DNA of 64,000 nucleotides from Sitta carolinensis (GCA_032173965.1 JAVUNC010000019.1:4836501-4900500), one strand, 5' to 3'; shown: positions 49,386-61,723, numbered from the stretch's first letter. Notes: a model not told the origin generated them from the sequence alone. Made by a program: numbers and translations.

Positions 49386-52300
49386 AATGACAGTAGAACA
49401 AATAAACACAAAGGAAGAAACTGGTGTTGTTATGCAGTCCTTACCCAGTCTTACCGCTTTCTATTGGATTTTCATCACTGAAAGATTGAACAAAGGCATA
49501 AAAGGATTTGCTCCTGAAAAGTCACAGAATTTGCCTGGTAACAAACAGAACGATTCTCTTAACACTGCTACTTCCCAAAGTGTTTGCTCACACCCGGGCG
49601 GAGCAGAAGCGATTCTGCTCACAAATCCCGCTGATCGATAGAAGGGAATTTGTGATTTGATCCCTGCAGAGGGATCAAACCCAAAGTGGGACACAAACCG
49701 AAGGGCTTGCAGGGGAAAATTAGAACCTCCACATAAAAAAGGCTCGGCTTGATGTCTTGTATCCCTGGCAGGGTGAGCAAAACCGCAGTTTAGACAGAAG
49801 ATGAGTGCAGAGGAAGGTCTGTGAAAGCAGAAATCTCACTATTTATGAAATACGTTAATTTTGCCTACATGTGGGTATAAAAGAAAAAGAGGGGGAGAGA
49901 GCAGACAACTGTGGGACTTGCCCAGAAAGGCAGTGGCAGAAAAACCCATTCACATCATCCTGTGACTACAGCTCAACAGAAATCTGCAGGGGAAAAATGG
50001 AGGATGTGTCCAAGAAACAGCAGTTCTGCATAACCAAAAAGCACTAACCCAGAAACAAACAAGGTTTGAAGCATTTTTCTTTCTTTTATGACTCACCAGT
50101 GCACTCCAAACCATATTTCGACATTATGTGTAACAGTCTGAAATCACTCTTAAAACTTACTAGCTTTGACCACAGCAACATTCCTGAGAATAAAAGGTCA
50201 GTAAATTAAAAATTTGAACCCAGTCACCTTTTCCCTGGTCACACAGCTGCCCCCACAAAGGCCACTGAGAGTCCAGACCAGTCTCTGCACCCTTCATCCT
50301 GAACACCTCCAGAGTGCCTGAGCATCCTGACACAGGCACAACCACATCAGAAAGGGAAAATTACTAAGTGAAGAGAAAAATGAAAAATGAAGTTTGAATT
50401 GATCCTATAACCAATGTGATGCTTTTAAGGGGAGTTTTTTGTTGCTCTTGTTCTATTTGATCATGTTTTTATAAATGGTTTCTATCAGTACATATGACTG
50501 ACTGATTACAGGCTATGCTATTGCACTGTAACAGGCTATTCCCACGACAAAGAGATAGAAATTACTTTCTGGTGAGATTTATGAGGTTTTTCCCACTCCC
50601 TTTGTTTTACAAAAAATGAACTTTTAAAGCCTATCAGCTCGTGACACTACTAAAAACACACCTATGAAGATATTATTAAAATAACCAAGAGTTTAAAAAA
50701 AACCCAATAAATTAGTTATGAGAAAGAGCAGCACTCAGTTATCCGAAAGGGAGCATGCTAATCACCAGCTCAAGTCAACTAAGAGTTGGTCACAGACATA
50801 TTTTCAACATTTTGCAACACCAAGTACCTAGAAAGCTGCTCCTCCAAAGCTTTACTTCCCCTTGCCTTGCACTGGACCAAGTGATACCTATAAACTTTTC
50901 ACTCAGACATGGTCCTTGGCCACATACACTCATAACATTTTAATAGTGAACTTTAACTAAATGTTTTCATAATTTTAAACTCAGCAAGAATTAATTGCTT
51001 ACTCCATTATTCACTTAGTATTTCTGAATTTGGAGTTTCTTACTGGGTTTGGAATCCTGAATCACTGAATGCTCCCAAACATTTCAAAGATAAACATATT
51101 AAAAAAGCATATTAAAAGCCTATGCTGCCCAGGCAAACTGCCTATGAAATAAATTTATTCTAAATGGGTAGATTGACTGCTCTCAGGGTTATGTACAAGA
51201 AATAGCTCAAAGTAGACAGACAGAATGTTACTCAAAATAATTTTCTCATCTAACTCTACTCACCACTCAAGCAGTGAATAGTAGGTTTTCTACAGACCTG
51301 TTTTTATGTTCTTTTCTAATATCCTGCAGGGGAAATAAACTTTCTATTTTCTTCAGAGTATGGCCATAGATATATCTCATGAAAGGATCTCAGAGAGGCA
51401 TGAGAGCCTTGAAGCTGTCTACATTTATGTATCGACATTTTATTTCTTCACGGCAGATGGGCTGAAAATACCTGTATGCAGGTTCAGATGTGGATTCACT
51501 GCTTGAATTATAGTCAGGCATGATGGTTATTATCACATGCTGGGTGTTTTTTCCTTCCTTTCCTAGGGGAAAGGACCACGCAGAGTCCTCAAAGTGCAGG
51601 AAGGAAAGAACATTGTTTGCAAAACAGCTGATGCAGGCTAATGTGCATTTATTTTGTAGCATATTCCTACACCAGTAACAAAATTTTTTAAAAAATGCAG
51701 TGAAAAACTCTTCAAAAATTATATAATCCATATTCTGCCCCCTGGGAGGCATCAGCTGTACCTTTATCCTTTCTGACAAAGTCATGTAGGTCTTTATTGT
51801 ATTCCAATGGCCACATTGCCTTCTCGTGCAATATCCCAGTTTATTCCATTTTCTTGACTATCCAGTATCTGTCCTAAATCTTTCTTGTTGCCAATTAAAC
51901 CCACACATCTAGAGAAGAGATTAATCCCTTCTTTTTTAAGAGTGTCATTATTTCCTCATTACATGGATGGCTCATTCTCTCCCTTCATCCCTTTCTCAGC
52001 AGATGTCTGGACAGCTCCAATTCCCTCAAATTCCCTTTCCACCAACCTTGTGCTTCAACCAGTTCTCCTCATTTTTCAAAAAGCTCCACAAATCTTCAGC
52101 TATCTCATCTTGCTGGTGTGCTAAGCTGGAGAAGGTCCTCATCACAAAGTTGTCCATGTTCTTCTCCCTTTCCATACCCACGAGTCTAACTCATATTTTG
52201 GGTTCCAAAGCAAGTATACAGACATTGATAAAAGGGGAAACCCCACAGCTTTATTTATATCTCACTTCTCCAAGCAAGTGATGTTCCCTTTTATCCAAAT

Positions 52301-53942
52301 TCACATACAGCTCTCTAAAGAAGTTTCAGATAGGCAGGTAAGTCTTAATATTTATCACATATTAAAACTTCCACTTCCTTTTATTTATTCCCTCACTTCA
52401 GTATCTTCTTCATCTAAGAGACCATTTGTTCCAGGCTTTATTCCTGGCATGTGTCATACTGATAGAAATTTTTCCTCGGGATGTTCAGTAGTCCATCTTT
52501 TAAAGAGCTTTAATTTTATGTAACTTGCTTTGGAGAAAGAAAAAAGGTTTTAAAAATCTGAAATCTGCTTTGTTATAACACGCTCACCTCCATCCTACAT
52601 AAACAGAAAGTTATTAAAAGCCTGATTTACACACAGTACTTTTTGTCTGTTCAATGTCATTACAGAGCTAACATTTATAATGCTGTTGAAAGGCAGGTGT
52701 TGCCAGCAATGGGCTAAGTGGAAACATTAATGTGACAGTTTATTAATCAATTCAATCTCACAAACCCTGTGTAACAAAAAGAAGCATAAATAAATGCCTG
52801 ATCTGTTAAAGTAATATATGGCCTTCACACTGAGACCCACTTTAGGGGTGGCCACATATTGGACCCACTTTAAATTTTTTGGCAATTTGAAGTTCAGGCT
52901 GCTAACACTTTGGAGGATAATATACTAGCTGGAGGCATTAATGGTTTAAGGGTGGTTTGTGTTTGCATTTAATTTTCAGTGAAGTTCAGTACTGTTGAAA
53001 GGTGCTGGATCAATAGTGCTGGTTTTGAGCATATTTATCTTGAATTTTTCCCTGTGGCTTTATCCACATGAAATAGGATTCAGCTTACCTAGTTCGTAGT
53101 TAGCCCCCCTGGTTTCTCAGCTTGTGAGGACCAATCCCAATTAAAATATGGAAGATAGTATGAATAAGTCTGTGGATCTACAGGGAAAGCTCAAAAGTAA
53201 TCCTCCATCTTTAAGCTGGAACATTCATAGCTCTGTGCCCCCTTGACCATCCTCAGTCCTGTGTTGCCCCTTCCCTTGGCAGACCTAATGTCCATGTACT
53301 GCCTAAAATCAGACAGGATGAATCCAGGTCTCCCTTATTTCCTCTCTCCTGTGCATACGCAGACTCAAGGGGAACTGCATGGCTCAGTTTGGACAACATT
53401 TTTGCATGGGGTGAAAGAGAACTGAGTGAGATAAAGTCTGTCACATTCCTTGTCATAATCATGCACAGATGTTCCAAATTAAAAACTAATATTTACTGAA
53501 ATACTTTCAAAGTTGCATCAGAGCTCCTCAGAGTGTGTTAAAAATAAGCACATGCAAAATATTACATTTAGCTGGGAGCCAGATTCTTTCACCAAAACTA
53601 CAGACAACTACACAACTGTTTCTCTGCTAATACAGTGAGCCAAATCAATCCCCTTCATCTAAACACCTCTGAACTCTGGGACTCAGACAGGGGCTCAGTT
53701 TTATCTGAGCCTCTATTTGGCCAAGTCATTGTTACCCTCCAGTGAGTACATGACCACATGCAAAAAGTTCACGGCATGATCAGTTTATTACATGAAGAAA
53801 TGTAATAAACTGTGATTTAAATTTAATAGCCTCAGACAAATTGGCCTGTTTGTTCAACAGAGAGTGAACTCTCAACCTCTGCTCATTTACAGAGATTCAA
53901 GATTCCTGCACTGCACATGGCAATCCAAATCGCCTCAGCAAT
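49386..53942. other. noncoding DNA, no gene recognised
   Basis: No exon is supported. The minus-strand frame of 131 codons at 51,390-51,785 is discussed separately. A block at 52,670-52,880 is AT-rich but compositionally complex and carries two copies of GACCCACTTTA (52,834-52,844 and 52,862-52,872). Confidence 0.55.
51390..51785 (-). CDS. 131-codon open frame of unknown meaning
   Basis: The frame runs from ATG to a stop. Its last third is compositionally protein-like, with a Ser/Glu-rich stretch (SSSESTSEP), and inside it are sequences resembling a 3' splice site (CCCCTAG) and a 5' splice site (ACAGGTATTT) that would bound an exon of about 90 bases. I recognise no domain or family. A frame this long is expected a few times by chance in 64 kb read in six frames, so this is weak. 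It is listed because it is one of the few frames not mirrored by a long antisense frame. Confidence 0.12.
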   Translation of the reverse strand: MTLSERIKVQLMPPRGQNMDYIIFEEFFTAFFKKFCYWCRNMLQNKCTLACISCFANNVLSFLHFEDSAWSFPLGKEGKNTQHVIITIMPDYNSSSESTSEPAYRYFQPICREEIKCRYINVDSFKALMPL

Positions 53943-54177
53943 TCATAGAATTATAAAATGGTTTGGGTTGCAAGGGACCTTAAAGAGGTCCTTAAGGGAC
54001 CTTATCTAGTTACAATCCACTGATATGGGCAGGGACACTTTCCACGAGGCCAGGTCACTCAAAGCCGCATCCAACCCAGCCTTGAACACTTCTAGGGATG
54101 GGGCAGCCACAGCTTCTCTGGGCAACCTGTGCCAGTGCCTCACCACCCCATAAGAAGCATTTGTTTCCTCCAATAAT
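53943..54177 (-). mobile_element. CR1 LINE fragment, 3' end, with internal rearrangement
   Basis: The reverse complement of a CR1 3' end is seen on the plus strand. Degenerate terminal octamers (TCATAGAATTATAAAATGG) come first, then GTTTGGGTTGCAAGGGACCTT, the GGGCAGGGACACTTTCCACG block, and the CTTCTCTGGGCAACCTGTGC and CAGTGCCTCACCACCCC blocks. Compared with the usual order, about 22 extra bases follow the GGGACCTTA motif, which appears at 53,974-53,982 and again at 53,996-54,004 with a partly inverted copy between. No coding sequence survives. Confidence 0.95.
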
Positions 54178-54181
54178 AAGC

Positions 54182-54207
54182 CACAAAAACAACAACAACA
54201 ATAATAT
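54182..54207. repeat. CAA-type microsatellite
   Basis: A short run of CAA/ATA units follows the CR1 directly. Confidence 0.75.
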
Positions 54208-57200
54208 AGCACATGTGGTTCTGATAAGACTGAGCCTCAAATTCCTATTTGATTAAGAGACCATCATATGATAAATCCAGCAAAATCAAGTATCTGTCTG
54301 AAACCCAGGGAAAGTGCTTGATTTACAGCCCTAAGTGGATGTCTGCCATGATTTTCGCACACTTTGCTATCTTGGCTGACCTCTCCCAGATGTATTTTCT
54401 GCAAACCAACAGATTTCACATGTTTTAAAATATGGTGACAGACGGGAATTCATAAATAATATATCTCCACTGAAATATAACTGCCATGTATGAGCAGTTC
54501 CGGCTCCAGGCTGGATCTGCAGCAAAGCCAGACAGCTCAAGTTTACAGCAGCTCTCTCCATTCTGCAGCTACATTGTTAAAACAGCTCCACTTGTACTCA
54601 GCTACCCAGACACGGACAGCTCAAGCTAATGGCACCTAAATACAAGCATAAAATATTGCCTCTTGTCAGGAAAAGTTACAGTCATGCATGACAAATCTAG
54701 GTAGGAAAGAGGGAACAAAGTACATCAGACAAAGTGTGTACGTGAACACTTTGTTTCAAAAAAACAAAGATGAACTTGTGGGATTTATGTTTGTTTTGTC
54801 AATTTGTCTTCAGTGTCATTCCTGCCCATCAGATGGGAATGTCAAACAGCATCCATGGACTGGAATAATATTTCACTCCTGGAACCCAGGCCATGCCCCC
54901 TGCACCCATTACACAGTACTTTAGGAGCTAAATATAGGTTTGGGTGCTAAATATAGAAGTCAAGCTTGCTGGAAATCCTTCTATTCCTTCTTGCTTCTCA
55001 AATTGTCTGAACTGTTATCCTGGATCAGAAATCACAGGAAAAACAAGATTTGCTCTAGACCCCAAATTTGTCATTCTAGCCTTCAGCATGAAAAATGAGA
55101 AGTAAGAAATAACAAACATTATTTTTCTTTTTTCACAGAGGACTTTTCACAGAGGCAAGTGCATCTTAGATACTTTGGTCACCATCTCCCTAAACTATTT
55201 TTATTTCTCTTCTCAAATTTTTTCCTATGCTTCCTGAACACCTATGCTAAAGACTCTGTATGCTGCTTGGGACACCTCAAAGCATCTGATCTGAAATCAC
55301 CAGTCCCAGACTGACTCATGCTAAAAACCTTTTTCTCTGCACATACACACACACACACACCCTGCACTGAAAATCATCAGAATTCACCATGTTCTGTGGG
55401 GTTACAGCCATAAGGCATCATCTGAGACAGAAACTGAGACCAGACTCCCTTGTTACCCATGTCATATTCAACAGATTTGCAAATAAAAATGTTCCAGCTC
55501 TCTGCCCTGTAAGACACATCATAGTTCACGCAAGAAATACTGCTCAAAATCCTAAATCATGCCCCAAACAGCCACATGAGATAAGACTTCTCAGTATGCA
55601 TGGAAAATCTTATCATCTTCAGTATCTTGGGTGCTTGGAGCAACTTTTTAACTTAGAGTATTCCATGAAGGCACCCACACACGAATGATTTATAACTACC
55701 CTAAACGTTTTTGAAATACCCAGAGAAAAGTTGCAGCAGCCACCGAGGTACCTTCACCACAAGCAAGGGCCTGGTATTCTGTGGGTGTGAGAACCACAGA
55801 AGGCAGCTTTTATTACTCAGAAATAAAAATACCTTTTATTACTCAGAAAGGGAGTCCTGGGACTCACTTCACTCAAACGTACAGCCCTTAAACGAGAGAT
55901 GGGAAAGCCCAAGACATCTCCCAGTCTAACAAGAAGGATCATTTCCCTGCGTTTATCCGCCCATCAGTTTCCAGTTACTCAAGAGATGTATTCTTCTACC
56001 TCCCATCCTGGGAGAGTATCTGCTGGTGTAATGAATTTCACAGCTATGCAAATTTTCTACTTGCTCAGCCGAAATTTGTGTTTCCTTTATCTCATTCCAT
56101 TTCTCCTAAAAACCATTCTCAAAACACCCTTCTGTTGGAAATTATATAACTTTCCTCATTAACTTTATTATTGTTTTAATTAACTCTTCTAATTAATTGT
56201 TTTAATTAATCATAATAATAAGCTGTGTAATCTTCCGCTTTAGCCAGCACATAGGACTTTTTTTCACAGATTGCTGTGGTTAGAACATTTTGGGAAAAGC
56301 ACTCAAACTTTTAAGTTTTGCTAAATCAACCTTGATATGCTTTCATGAACAAAGCCTGAGGGAGAGATGTATTGCTGAAAACTGGACACCAGGAATGCAG
56401 GATTTATAGACCACAAGGATATGGTGCAAAAACAGAGATAAAGAGACTAAAGAACACAGTTCAGCATTCACACTGAAAACTGTCTCAGGGAAAAAGATAT
56501 TAAAAATGCTGAAAATGTGGATTAATTAGCATGAGAAGTGACAAATCAATAACCAAGAGAAAATAGAATACTAATTAAGAGAATTATGTACTTTTTAACC
56601 AATGAACATTGATTTATTTGTTTGCTAAAGATCCATAAATAGTTAAAAACATTTTGTAAGTGGGTGTGCATCCAGGTGGAGCTATCTGCATGCTGCTGTG
56701 AATAAAGTAATGTTTACTTTCTAATGCAAAAAAATAGTTTTGAAGAGTTTGATCTATCCCAAAGTTTCCAGAAACACTTCTAGGAGGAGTTGTTCATTCC
56801 CCTTCTAAACATTATGTTTGCATTTCTAATGAATCACATGTCCTTTTCCACGATGCTGTTGTACTTTGGCCATTTCAGCCTTTCACTCTTGTCACCAGTG
56901 ATGTCATTACCCTCTCCAGCCAGGTGGAACTAGAGGGGAGAAAACTTAGTTAAGAAAAGGTAGAGAGAGTCTCCAGGTTGCTGCTGCACTAACAACATGA
57001 ACTGTTCTGCCTTCTGAGAAGGCTGTAATGAAAGGAGAGTATATTTTTCTAAGCACTGGAAAAATTCTAGTTAATCCTCCCTCCTACGGTGTGCCTTTCC
57101 ATCCCTATTACAGAGAGAACCACAACACAGGAGGCAGCAATGCATTGGTAGGGCTCGTGGTCTTGGCTGCTGCCATGGATGAGACAAGGAAACACATCTT

Positions 57201-57221
57201 GGAGCAGAGAGCGAGCTGGTC
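54208..57221. other. noncoding DNA, no gene recognised
   Basis: No exon was recognised. It includes a CA dinucleotide run at about 55,343-55,360. It also holds a 17-base exact direct repeat at 55,807-55,823 and 55,833-55,849, and AT-rich TTAATTAA-type low complexity at 56,160-56,225. Confidence 0.55.
55343..55360. repeat. CA dinucleotide microsatellite
   Basis: About eight to nine CA units occur in tandem. Confidence 0.85.
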
Positions 57222-57229
57222 TATAAAAG
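57222..57229 (+). promoter_or_regulatory. TATA-box-like motif, unassigned
   Basis: A perfect TATAAAAG lies at the start of a GC- and CpG-richer stretch (about 57.2-57.45 kb), and an AATAAA occurs at 57,486-57,491 inside an 18-base AT palindrome (57,473-57,490). The spacing could suit an old LTR or a small promoter, but no CCAAT box, terminal repeats or open frame support either. The motif is seen; a promoter role is speculation. Confidence 0.2.
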
Positions 57230-58627
57230 CTCGGGGTCATCATGAGCTGGACAGTTAGGGCAGATCTGGGCAATCCACGGCACGGCAGACACGGGGAGAG
57301 GTTACGAAACATCCTCCTCCTGCGGTGAGGGCAGACAGCTCCGCAGGCTCAGCCCTGCCTGGCCGAGAGCAGCTAAGTGCTTGCTCATACCCTATGCACG
57401 CACTGGGAGCTGTAATGGCTCTTGGTGAGACGTTTCCCAGACACTGCCTGGCTCTTCCACAGTCAGCAGCTCTTATTAAAATTTTAATAAATTGGGTCAA
57501 TAATTGCAGCAAAAGCCCCAATGCTCTGACATAGTGCTAGGCTGAAAAAGGACAGGGAACAGCACTTGTCTGGAGCACATCTCAGTGCTGCACAGGGCCA
57601 CCTCTGCACTTGTAAATCCGGTCAAACTCAGTCTAAACATCTTAGTTATCCTTCTGAGAAATCCCATTACAGTCAGAGATGCCGTTCACCAGGGGCGGGC
57701 AAGTTTTTTGGTTTGCTCCTAGCAGTGAGTGAGCTGCCCCAGAGCAGCAAAGGCAGGCAGAAATCCCGGGAGCACAGCAGGGACGTACAGCACATCGGCA
57801 CATCCACACAGCAGGCAGCTCTCAGCGAGCTCCAAAAAGCCAACGTGCAGGTGGGCACACGGGTCTGAAAGGGCAAGGTCCTGCTCTCCTCTCATCCACC
57901 ACTGCCTTGTTCACTCCTGTGATGGACCCCAAGCCAGAAAGACACATCCTAAATCCCGTCTTTATCTTAAGACAGACCAAACAAGCTAACTTAACATGAT
58001 AAACTCTGTCCAGCATTGAAACCCTTCTCTTCTGTAGGAGTCAGACAAAATACGTATGTGTTTTGAAACAAAAAAAAAGTTCTTGCTGCTCTATGAAACC
58101 AAACCTTTTCTCCTCCTTTACACAGATCTTTCAAAGGACTCCCAGCTCAAGTTGAAAGGCCAGATACTTCTACAGTACACATAATGGCATCAGAATTGGC
58201 TGTGAACCTGCTGGTAACAATTTGCCCTGCGCTGCTTTCCTTCCAGCAGCTGCATTTTGCCTTACTGATCTGGCAAATGACCATGGACAGCCCCCTCTGT
58301 TGTGCAGCTTCTTGCCTCACTGGCTCTGAAAACAGATCCTGAGACATAGAGAAGTTTTGAATGTCCGGCCCATACGGATGACTGCACTAGTGAACACCTC
58401 CTCCGCAGAGACACTCTTCTTTGATTAAGGGTACAGGAGAGGAAAGCTAATGTCTTTACAATTTGATGGGTGAAGGTGTGAGAGTTAACGTTTGAAATGG
58501 GGCTTAGTGTCTCTGCGAACTCTGGCAGCAGGCTCCTTGCAGAGCCCAGGCAGCTCGGCTCCTGAACCAAACAAGTGGGGTCTGAAGGAGCCTGAGTTTC
58601 TGAGCTTTGGGGTAAAAGAGTAGGTTC
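57230..58627. other. CpG-richer noncoding stretch, no gene recognised
   Basis: Base composition is richer in G+C than most of the window. Short open frames on both strands overlap and show no domain. If the LTR at 58.64 kb is a 3' LTR, this is where retroviral internal sequence would lie, but I recognise none of it. Confidence 0.45.
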
Positions 58628-58864
58628 AAGAGGGGAATATGTAGAAGGCATTTAGGGAGGCTGTACTTTCCCAGTGCCTCGGCCAATGGGAAAGGAAGAG
58701 GGCGAGGTGAGGCCGGGAGTTTCGGATAAAAGGAGGCTGCGCCCTCCTGCACCCCGAGAGAGCGTGTGCCCCGGTGCGCTCCCTCGCTTTCTTCAAATAA
58801 AGCGCCAGGGCTCCTCTGTCTCCTTTTTGGCATAAACCTCTGGCATGTGGGGATTTGCCTGACA
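58628..58864 (+). mobile_element. probable retrovirus-type LTR, perhaps solo or 3' LTR
   Basis: The signals occur in LTR order within about 230 bases. A purine tract AAGAGGGGAA (58,628-58,637) lies just before a TGT start at 58,640. A CCAAT box follows at 58,683-58,687, and the TATA-like ATAAAAGG at 58,726-58,733. The polyadenylation signal AATAAAG is at 58,796-58,802, with a GT/T-rich U5-like region after it, and the element ends with ACA at 58,864. Having TATA and AATAAA only 70 bases apart is typical of an LTR and unusual for a cellular promoter. No primer-binding site follows and no second copy is in the window, so it is a solo LTR or the remnant 3' end of an old endogenous retrovirus. 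No target duplication is visible, and the left edge is uncertain. Confidence 0.55.
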
Positions 58865-61162
58865 AGCATCTCCAATCCAATCTGCTGTCATTACGAAGAG
58901 CTAATTGAGCAAATGTAAGCTTTTACACAATACAACATTCCACAGAACATTTTTCTTTTCTTTTAATATAGGTATACATTTAATTTTTTAAAAATTTATT
59001 CTCCATATGTAAATCTCTGTCACTAGTTTCCTTCTTCCATTTTTTTCTTAGTTTTGGGTTGAAATCATTCTGTAAGAAAAATAACTTGGTGGGTTTTTAA
59101 AGCTAGAGCAGTTCGATTTTATGGGAGGCTATTCTAGAAGTGTACAAAGGAGGACCTTATCATTTAAAAGTGCAAAAAGCTGAGATTAGATCTGTACCTT
59201 CAAAGTCCCCTATCAAACTACAAATCAGTTTAAACTATTGCTCAGACTGTCAAACATCTCTTCTCTGAACAGTTCAGGTTGCAGAAATGGTCAGTCATCT
59301 TCTGCTGTAGATTTGCAAAATTTCCATTGTTATCTCACTGTAAAAGGGAGCAGAGTTCAAAGTCTTTGAAGCAACAACTGAAGGATGTCACAAAGAACAT
59401 CCCTCTGACCAAGTGTTGCTTTTCTAAGAGTTGCTTCTCTGCAGTGCAAAATACTTCAGAAAGAATAGCAGCAATTGTGACGTCTAAAAAAGTAATGCCT
59501 CCTGTCAGGTAAACAGTTTAAAAAAATTTCATGCTGTCCAACATGTTGAAGGTGGGTTTGGTTGGTTGGTTTTTTCAGAGGAAAATTGCTTTAAAGCATC
59601 TGATGGTGTTTGCTCTTCTTTTTGTTTTCTGACATCTGCTCTGACATTCCAGTACTTTGCCAATTGTGTGACAAAATTAGTTTCTGACAAAAGCAAAGGC
59701 GTCCTTTAAGGAAATTAACTCATTCCATCAAGAATAAAACCAAGTTTTATTAATAAACCAAGTTTACAGTTGCAGTAAAAATGTGCTTTTAGCATCACAG
59801 ACTAAGAAAAGTGCCCTCAACTGATATTCTGATTTGGAGATTTAAAAAGAAGCTTGTCTCTGCAACAAAAAATGGACAGGCACAAATGCATAAAATTTAT
59901 AGAATAAATGTTTAACAATGCTTTTTTTTGTTTAACTTTCACATAAACTCCTTATTATCATAGGACGAAACAGGAAATATAGGTTGAAGCCCTCTGAAAA
60001 CACCAGTGACAAGGAAAAACAACAACTTAGTTGCTGGTGATATAAAAGACATGCAAAAAATAAGAAAAAAACTAAACCAAATGTTTTCACTGGAGCAACG
60101 TCACAATTTTCTTTTTTGACAGCTTATCAGAAATGAGTCCAAATAGCAACTCAAATTGTGTTTTTATATGAGTTCTCTTTAATGATAAGGAGTAAATGGT
60201 AAAAAAAGTAATGTAAAAGAGGTTCATATTCATTCATGCTGGATCACAGCCAAACCCAGCTGCAGACTTGGACTCCAAATATGCCAAAGTTTAGACATAG
60301 AAAAAACAACATTATTCATTCTAATTTTAATAAAATTATTTCTAATTCACTTTCCTGGCTTCTGCTGGGAACTGAATGAAGAAATCCTAAAGCAGGCATC
60401 TGCTGTACCATCCATTTATACACTTGCACAGGAAGGGAAAATACTGAACTCTGAAATGTGCAACAGAACTGTAAGTCAGAACTGCAACTGGAATCCCAAC
60501 TCTGTGCTTCTGGACCTTTAGCTATTTTAAATGTGCAGTCTTCACACTAAGCTGGCACGAGATTTTGCACTTGTACTCAAACACAACCCAATTTTCAGGA
60601 GCTGGGTAAGGAAGCAAAAGCTTTTCTGGAGCCTTGCTGCTGTTTGCCTGTATTTCTTTTGTGGATATCTAAGGAAAGGAAGCTTGGCCTTGCTGAGTGG
60701 GATCCTTGCACCTCCCACGCTTGTGCTGCTCCTCCCCTGCCCCTGCTGCTCCCTGGCACTGCTCAGGGCTCCCAGGGCAGTGCAAGGGCTTTCCACCTGA
60801 GCTCTGATCCCAGCTCATCCCACACAGCATGCAGGGCCTAACAGGGTCTTGCCATAAGAGCAAGGTGACTCAGGAGTCTTCTTTCCATCCATTACTATTT
60901 TCCCAGGAATTCGCTTTCTCTCCATATAATGAGCAAGCAGAAAGAATGCAGCTGTTGCAAACAAGGCTGTCAAACACTGTAGTCATCTGAATCACCACAG
61001 CACTGAGATCTAGGACTGAAAGCCCCTCCACTGCTGCCTAGAACAGAGCATCTTAGCATCTCCTCCTCTGCTGACACTTAACAGCTTCCATTAAAGATTA
61101 AGTACCTCAGAGAGCAAACCAACTAGAGCAAGGATGATAAAAACACATCCAGCAAGAACATT
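58865..61162. other. noncoding DNA, no gene recognised
   Basis: AT-rich sequence with no recognised gene or repeat. A GC-richer patch at about 60.6-60.85 kb carries overlapping frames on both strands without domains. Confidence 0.55.
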
Positions 61163-61723
61163 TCATACCACTTCCCTCTTCCTTTTGGCACTGAGGTAAC
61201 TGTATGCTTTGTGTTTTAAGAGGAAAAACATCAAACCCAAATCAGAAACTCCAAACACATTGTTTTCACATCTCATTTGCATAACAGATGAATAGTTTCT
61301 AAACCAAATCACATCAGTAAGCCCATTACCATCCATAGTAAGACATTGGAAGGACACACTCCACAACACAAGAGAGGAAAAGCTCTTGCTTCTCAAAGGT
61401 ATGTCCCTCCCTTGACCCTTGCCTACACTAGAGTAGGAGTAAAAGGAGCCTGAACAGTGAGTTGGGAGGCCAAGGCAACCACACATCTCATGGCTTGGAA
61501 CAGACACCCATCTCTGTTCACTGAGATCCTTTATATCCACCAGAATGGTGCCTAGCTGACACGGACTGTCAAGAGGCAAGAAGGATGTGATAACTAGAAT
61601 TGGTGCACAAGACTTAACAGGCAGCACCTGCCTTCTGAGATACCTGGTGGATACTAAAACCTGCTGCATTTGTAAGGAGCTGGCACTGCTCACAGTGCTG
61701 CACGAGGATATAAACTGATACAA
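61163..61723 (-). CDS. longest open frame, 186 codons, unknown
   Basis: This minus-strand frame is the longest in the window. Its product would be rich in Ser, Leu and Val, with a short hydrophobic segment near the C-terminus (LGLMFFLLKH) and a basic end (AKRKREVV). I recognise no domain, catalytic motif or homologous family, and there is no clear promoter or Kozak context. By rough reckoning a frame of this length in a window this size is uncommon but not very surprising by chance. It could be an exon fragment, part of an unrecognised repeat, or noise; noise is the most likely. Confidence 0.15.
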   Translation of the reverse strand: MYQFISSCSTVSSASSLQMQQVLVSTRYLRRQVLPVKSCAPILVITSFLPLDSPCQLGTILVDIKDLSEQRWVSVPSHEMCGCLGLPTHCSGSFYSYSSVGKGQGRDIPLRSKSFSSLVLWSVSFQCLTMDGNGLTDVIWFRNYSSVMQMRCENNVFGVSDLGLMFFLLKHKAYSYLSAKRKREVV

